Part shown: one piece after another, positions 60,429 to 64,000 of the stretch | Layout of the letters: each line of letters starts with the position of its first letter | Numbering within the stretch: the first letter of the stretch is position 1 | Assembly: GCF_001189235.2 (NCBI RefSeq) | Contig: NZ_LFIP02000002.1 | Span: 682,411-746,410, forward strand | Reading direction: 5' to 3' | Source: Bradyrhizobium embrapense | GTDB taxonomy: Bacteria; Pseudomonadota; Alphaproteobacteria; Rhizobiales; Xanthobacteraceae | Length of the DNA stretch: 64,000 nt | Translations under genes and position numbers: made by a program | Notes under the pieces: generated by a model | Database searches by the model: none | Told to the model about the DNA's origin: nothing | Seen by the model: the letters and a program-made list of their open reading frames with translations, nothing else

Positions 60429-61808
60429 TCACTCCTTCGCGCTCTTCACCCGATATCGCCCCGCAGGATGCGTCGCATCGAGCCTCGCGCGTCCTTCGCC
60501 GAACAGCTTCTCGCGCAGCGTGCCCTTGGCATATTCCCGCTTGTAGCGGCCGCGCTTGACGAGCTCCGGCACCAACATGTCGGCGATATCCTCGAAATCG
60601 CCGGGCGAGATCGCAAACGCGACGTTGAGGCCGTCGACGTCGGTGTCCTCGAACCATTGCTCGATCTTGTCGGCGACCTGCTCGGGCGAACCGACCACCA
60701 CCGGTCCGGCGCCGCCGATGCCGACATGCTCGGCGACCTCGCGCACGGTCCAGACCCGGTCGGGATCGGCGCGGGTGACGTTGTCCATCGCGGAGCGGCC
60801 GGCGTCGTTCTGCACGTGCCGCACTTCCTGATCGAGCGAATAGGTCGAGAAGTCGACGCCGGTCCAGCCTGACATCAGCGCCAGCGCGCCCTCATGGCTG
60901 ATGTGGCTGCGATACTCGGCGTATTTCGCTTTCGCCTCGGCTTCGGTCGGCGCCACCACGACGCACATCATCGAGAACATCAGGATCTCGGCGGCGTTGC
61001 GGCCCTTTTCGGCGGCGAGCGCGCGGATCGCCGAGACCCGCGGGCCGATCACCTTGGCCGACGGACCCGACATGAAGACGCATTCGGCGTGCTCGGCGGC
61101 GAACTGCCGGCCGCGCGGCGAGGTGCCGGCCTGGTAGAGCACCGGCGTGCGCTGTGGCGACGGCTCGGACAGATGGATTGCGTTGAGCCGGTAGTTAGCT
61201 CCCTCGTGCTGCACCCGATGCACCTTCTTTGGATCCGTGAAGATGCCGCGCGCGACGTCGCGGATCGCGGCGTCGTCCTCCCAGCTGCCTTCCCAGAGCT
61301 TGTAGACCAGCTCCATATATTCGTCGGCGAGCTCGTAGCGGTCGTCATGCGCGGTCTGCTTGTCCTTGCCGGCGCCACGCGCCGCGCTGTCGAGATAGCC
61401 GGTCACCACGTTCCAGCCGACCCGGCCGCCGGTAAGGTGATCGAGCGTCGACATCCGCCGCGCGAACGGGTAGGGCGGTTCGAAGGAGAGGTTGCTGGTG
61501 ACGCCGAAGCCGAGATTTTCGGTCACGGCGGCCATCGCCGGGATCAGCATCAGCGGCTCGTTGGCCGGGGTCTGCGCCGCGTTGCGCAGCGCCGCATCCG
61601 GATTGCCCGCATACACGTCGTAGACCCCAAGCACGTCGGCGAGAAACAGGCCGTCGAACCGACCGCGCTCCAGCGTCTTCGCCAGATCGGTCCAGTAGGA
61701 CAGCTTGTTGTAGTCCTTGGTGCGGTCGCGCGGATGGGTCCACAGCCCCGGTGATTGATGCGCCACGCAGTTCATGGCGAAGGCGTTGAGCCGGATTTGT
61801 TTTGTCAT
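60429..61808 (-). CDS. LLM-class flavin monooxygenase (NtaA/SnaA/DszA family)
   Basis: 459 residues, GAGG site. Bacterial luciferase-like fold of the nitrilotriacetate monooxygenase group: LERGRFDGLFLADVLGVYD, RRMSTLDHLTGGRVGWNVVTGYLDSAARG, HEGANYRLNAIHLSEPSPQRTPVLYQAGTSPRGRQFAAEHAECVF. Uses FMNH2 from a separate reductase. Substrate class: polyamino-carboxylates, sulfur heterocycles or alkyl sulfonates. Divergent from the M20 peptidase gene, 225 bp between starts. Confidence 0.92.
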   Translation of the reverse strand: MTKQIRLNAFAMNCVAHQSPGLWTHPRDRTKDYNKLSYWTDLAKTLERGRFDGLFLADVLGVYDVYAGNPDAALRNAAQTPANEPLMLIPAMAAVTENLGFGVTSNLSFEPPYPFARRMSTLDHLTGGRVGWNVVTGYLDSAARGAGKDKQTAHDDRYELADEYMELVYKLWEGSWEDDAAIRDVARGIFTDPKKVHRVQHEGANYRLNAIHLSEPSPQRTPVLYQAGTSPRGRQFAAEHAECVFMSGPSAKVIGPRVSAIRALAAEKGRNAAEILMFSMMCVVVAPTEAEAKAKYAEYRSHISHEGALALMSGWTGVDFSTYSLDQEVRHVQNDAGRSAMDNVTRADPDRVWTVREVAEHVGIGGAGPVVVGSPEQVADKIEQWFEDTDVDGLNVAFAISPGDFEDIADMLVPELVKRGRYKREYAKGTLREKLFGEGRARLDATHPAGRYRVKSAKE

Positions 61809-62033
61809 TGCCGAAACCTCGAGCGCCGCTGATGACGGCCCGGTCAGATGCCGGGCGTCTCCCTGTCAACTTGTTGCGACTTCCCACGTTTTGGCAAGGC
61901 CCCCTTCGCGATTCACACCCTTCCGGTGGCGCGCCGATCCCGATAGGTTGCCGGCCACCAGAGCATGACCTGGCTGTGCAACGCAGCGATCTGGCCGGTT
62001 CATGCCAAGACGCGACCTGACGAAGGAACAATC

Positions 62034-63419
62034 ATGGCGACACGGGCCGACGCAATCGCAAACGTGCGAGAGCATTTTCAATCGGGACAGTTCTTGCAGG
62101 AGCTGGACCGCAGGGTCGGCTACCAGACCGAGAGCCTGAATGCCGACAAGGCCGATGCGCTGCGCGCCTATCTGGTCGAGAATTTGCAGCCGGCCTTCGC
62201 CGAGCTCGATTTCAAGACCCGGCTGATTGAATCGCCGACCGGCCGCGGGCCGTATCTGATCGCCGACTACCAGGAGGGCGCCGAGCGGCCGACCGTGCTG
62301 AGCTATGGCCACGGCGACGTCGTCGACGGCATGGTCGGCGAATGGCGCGACGGGCTCAATCCCTGGCAGACCACGGTCAAGGGCGAGCGGGTCTACGGCC
62401 GCGGCACCGCCGACAACAAGGGCCAGCATTCGATCAACATGGCCGCGCTGCGCGCAGTGAAGCAGGCCCGCGGCGGCAAGCTCGGCTTCAACGCCAAGTT
62501 CATCATCGAGACCGGCGAGGAGATCGGCTCGCCCGATCTGCGCGAGGTCTGCGAGGCGCATCGCGAGGAGCTGAAGGCCGATCTGTTCATTGCCTCGGAC
62601 GGGCCGCGGCTGTCAGCGGAGCGGCCGACCATCTTCCTCGGCTGCCGCGGCGGCAACCGCATCCATCTCGACGTCAATCTGCGCGAGGGCGGCAACCATT
62701 CCGGCAATTGGGGCGGCGTGCTGGCCAATCCCGCGACCATCCTGGTCAACGCGATCGCGAGCCTGGTCGACGGCAAGGGCCGCATGAAGCTCGAGATCCT
62801 GAAACCGCCGCCGATCTCGAACCGCGTCCGCGCCGCGCTCGCCGATGTCGAGATCAAGCCGACGGCAGACGAACCTCAGCTGGCGGAGGATTGGGGCGAG
62901 GAGGGCCTGACCGCGGCGGAACGGCTTTACGCCTGGAACACGCTGGAAGTGCTGGCGATGTCGGCGGGCAACATCGACAAGCCTGCCAACGCCATTCCCG
63001 GCAAGGCGAACGCGGTGCTGCAGCTCCGCTTCGTCGTCGGCACCAGGTATCTCGAAGTGATCGATGGGGTGCGCGATTATCTGCACAAGAACGGCTTCCC
63101 GATGGTCGAGGTCTCCGGCGCGCAGCGCTTCGGCGCCTCGCGCACCGACATGGACAGTCCGTGGATCGACTGGGCCGCGAACTCGATCCGCGCCACCACC
63201 GGCAAGGCGCCGGCGGTGCTGCCGAACTTCGGCGGCTCGCTGCCGAACGACGTGTTCTCCGAAGGCCTCGGCCTGCCGACGATCTGGGTGCCGCATTCCT
63301 ATCCGGGCTGCTCGCAGCACGCGCCCGACGAACACATCCTGTTGCCGGTGACTGAGGAGGCGCTGACCATCATGGCCGGGCTGTTCTGGGACCTCGGCGA
63401 GGCAAAGCACAAGGGGTGA
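62034..63419 (+). CDS. M20-family metallopeptidase/deacylase
   Basis: 461 residues from ATG 62034 (GAAGGAA site). Metal-site motifs: SYGHGDVVDG (His), GTADNKGQ (bridging Asp), ETGEEIGSPD (catalytic Glu pair), SDGPR and the C-terminal HAPDEH. Dimerisation insert RIHLDVNLREGGNHSGNWGGVLANP. Hydrolyses a peptide or N-acyl amide. Precedes an MHS transporter gene by about 200 bp, so it may act on an imported compound. Confidence 0.92.
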   Translation: MATRADAIANVREHFQSGQFLQELDRRVGYQTESLNADKADALRAYLVENLQPAFAELDFKTRLIESPTGRGPYLIADYQEGAERPTVLSYGHGDVVDGMVGEWRDGLNPWQTTVKGERVYGRGTADNKGQHSINMAALRAVKQARGGKLGFNAKFIIETGEEIGSPDLREVCEAHREELKADLFIASDGPRLSAERPTIFLGCRGGNRIHLDVNLREGGNHSGNWGGVLANPATILVNAIASLVDGKGRMKLEILKPPPISNRVRAALADVEIKPTADEPQLAEDWGEEGLTAAERLYAWNTLEVLAMSAGNIDKPANAIPGKANAVLQLRFVVGTRYLEVIDGVRDYLHKNGFPMVEVSGAQRFGASRTDMDSPWIDWAANSIRATTGKAPAVLPNFGGSLPNDVFSEGLGLPTIWVPHSYPGCSQHAPDEHILLPVTEEALTIMAGLFWDLGEAKHKG

Positions 63420-63444
63420 GCCGAGCCGGGCTCGCTTGTTCCCC

Positions 63445-63548
63445 GTCATCTTGATGAGGAGCGCGCTCTTGCGCGCGTCTCGAAGGATGCGCGGCTATCA
63501 GCAGGGCCGTCGACCCTTCGAGACGCGCTTCGCGCTCCTCAGGGTGAC
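63445..63548. repeat. Dispersed repeat, GTCATCCTGAGGAGCG family (copy 2)
   Basis: 104-base hairpin; left arm GTCATCTTGATGAGGAGCGCG, right arm CGCTCCTCAGGGTGAC. Similar to the copy at 60227. Between the M20 peptidase and the transporter start. Confidence 0.75.
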
Positions 63549-63616
63549 GGGGAAGAGGCCTACGACCGGGCATGACGAGCGGAGCGCTGGCGGAGGACGC
63601 CGGCAAGGAAAACCGA

Positions 63617-64000
63617 ATGACTCTATCAACTTCGACCGACGCGCAGCACGCAGTCACGGTCGACAAGAAAAACATCACCCGCTTGGTCGTCGCGACCTCG
63701 GTCGGCAATGCGCTCGAATGGTACGACATCTCGGTCTACGCCTATTTCGCGGTCTACCTGTCCAAGGCGTTCTTCCCGGCCAACGATCCGACCATTTCAC
63801 TGCTGCTGACCTTCGGCAGCTTCGGCCTGTCGTTTTTGATTCGCCCGATCGGCGGCATCGTGCTCGGCGCCTATGCCGACCGGCACGGCCGCAAGGCCTC
63901 GCTGATGCTGTCGATCGTGCTGATGACATTTGGCACCTTGGTGCTGGCGCTGATGCCGACCTTCGAGACCATCGGCATCCTGGCGCCGATCGCGGTGATG
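63617..64000 (+). CDS. MFS transporter, metabolite:H+ symporter (MHS) family, 3' truncated by window
   Basis: 128 codons to the window edge, frame open at 64000. AAGGA before ATG 63617. ATSVGNALEWYDISVYAYFAVYLSKAFFP is the first helix of MHS-type transporters, then FLIRPIGGIVLGAYADRHGRKASL, the loop 2-3 MFS signature. Likely imports an organic acid or peptide-like compound with protons. Substrate unknown; probably linked with the M20 peptidase upstream. Confidence 0.9.
   Translation, partial: MTLSTSTDAQHAVTVDKKNITRLVVATSVGNALEWYDISVYAYFAVYLSKAFFPANDPTISLLLTFGSFGLSFLIRPIGGIVLGAYADRHGRKASLMLSIVLMTFGTLVLALMPTFETIGILAPIAVM

Noticed and set aside
1..64000. Search by eye for tRNA, rRNA, integrase, transposase, phage or toxin-antitoxin genes
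   Set aside because: None found that could be supported; repeats lack an associated transposase within the window.

Overview
The window is GC-rich DNA (single chromosome-like tract, no rRNA, tRNA, CRISPR array, prophage or insertion sequence recognised) from an alphaproteobacterium. Gene content (two-part chromate transporter, liv-type ABC operon, paired amidohydrolases with a Rieske protein, many small rhizobial hypotheticals) and dispersed palindromes containing GCGACGAAGCAATCC suggest a Bradyrhizobium-like member of the Rhizobiales; this placement is inference from style and content, not a database result.

Layout. 1-4.6 kb: end of a urea/guanidine carboxylase operon (two DUF1989 proteins plus a biotin-dependent carboxylase). 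4.6-12.4 kb: a looser region of small hypothetical proteins around a CheB-CheR-PAS fusion, with a one-base frameshifted second CheB beside it. 12.4-21.2 kb: LysR regulator, livKHMGF-type ABC importer (minus strand), a double-domain TetR regulator divergent from a ketopantoate-reductase-like oxidoreductase. 21.3-27.8 kb: rnk, split chromate transporter with divergent LysR, AhpD-like protein, GlxA/DJ-1 divergent pair, a secreted protein. 28-33.6 kb: two amidohydrolases, a Rieske protein, a glutathione S-transferase and a PNPOx-FNR-ferredoxin flavoprotein, all on the plus strand, probably aromatic or xenobiotic catabolism. 34-38 kb: TetR/MDR pair, then an operon of two tetra-repeat membrane proteins with a small exported protein, divergent from an OmpR-type two-component system. 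40-45.6 kb: TupA/TupB tungstate importer parts without an ATPase, acyl-CoA desaturase, TetR with three operators in front of a PspA gene.

45.9-51.1 kb is the most unusual stretch: five genes joined by four successive ATGA overlaps (GNAT-like, E1/ThiF-like, multi-helix membrane protein, second GNAT-like, nitroreductase-like). This combination implies a biosynthetic or modification pathway that I cannot assign. 51.2-64 kb holds ordinary catabolic enzymes (SDR, aldehyde dehydrogenase, old yellow enzyme, ThDP enzyme, luciferase-like monooxygenase, M20 peptidase), a ModE-type HTH protein, a GT-C-like membrane protein, the start of an MHS-type transporter, and several dispersed palindromic repeats.

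Two points stand out. First, the two membrane proteins at 35.9-38.0 kb each contain four copies of a W-x9-G-x4-D helix motif with identical internal spacing in all eight copies, and the divergent promoter carries two CTTAG-N6-CTTAG direct repeats of the kind bound by PmrA/OmpR regulators. Second, the five-gene E1/nitroreductase/GNAT operon described above.
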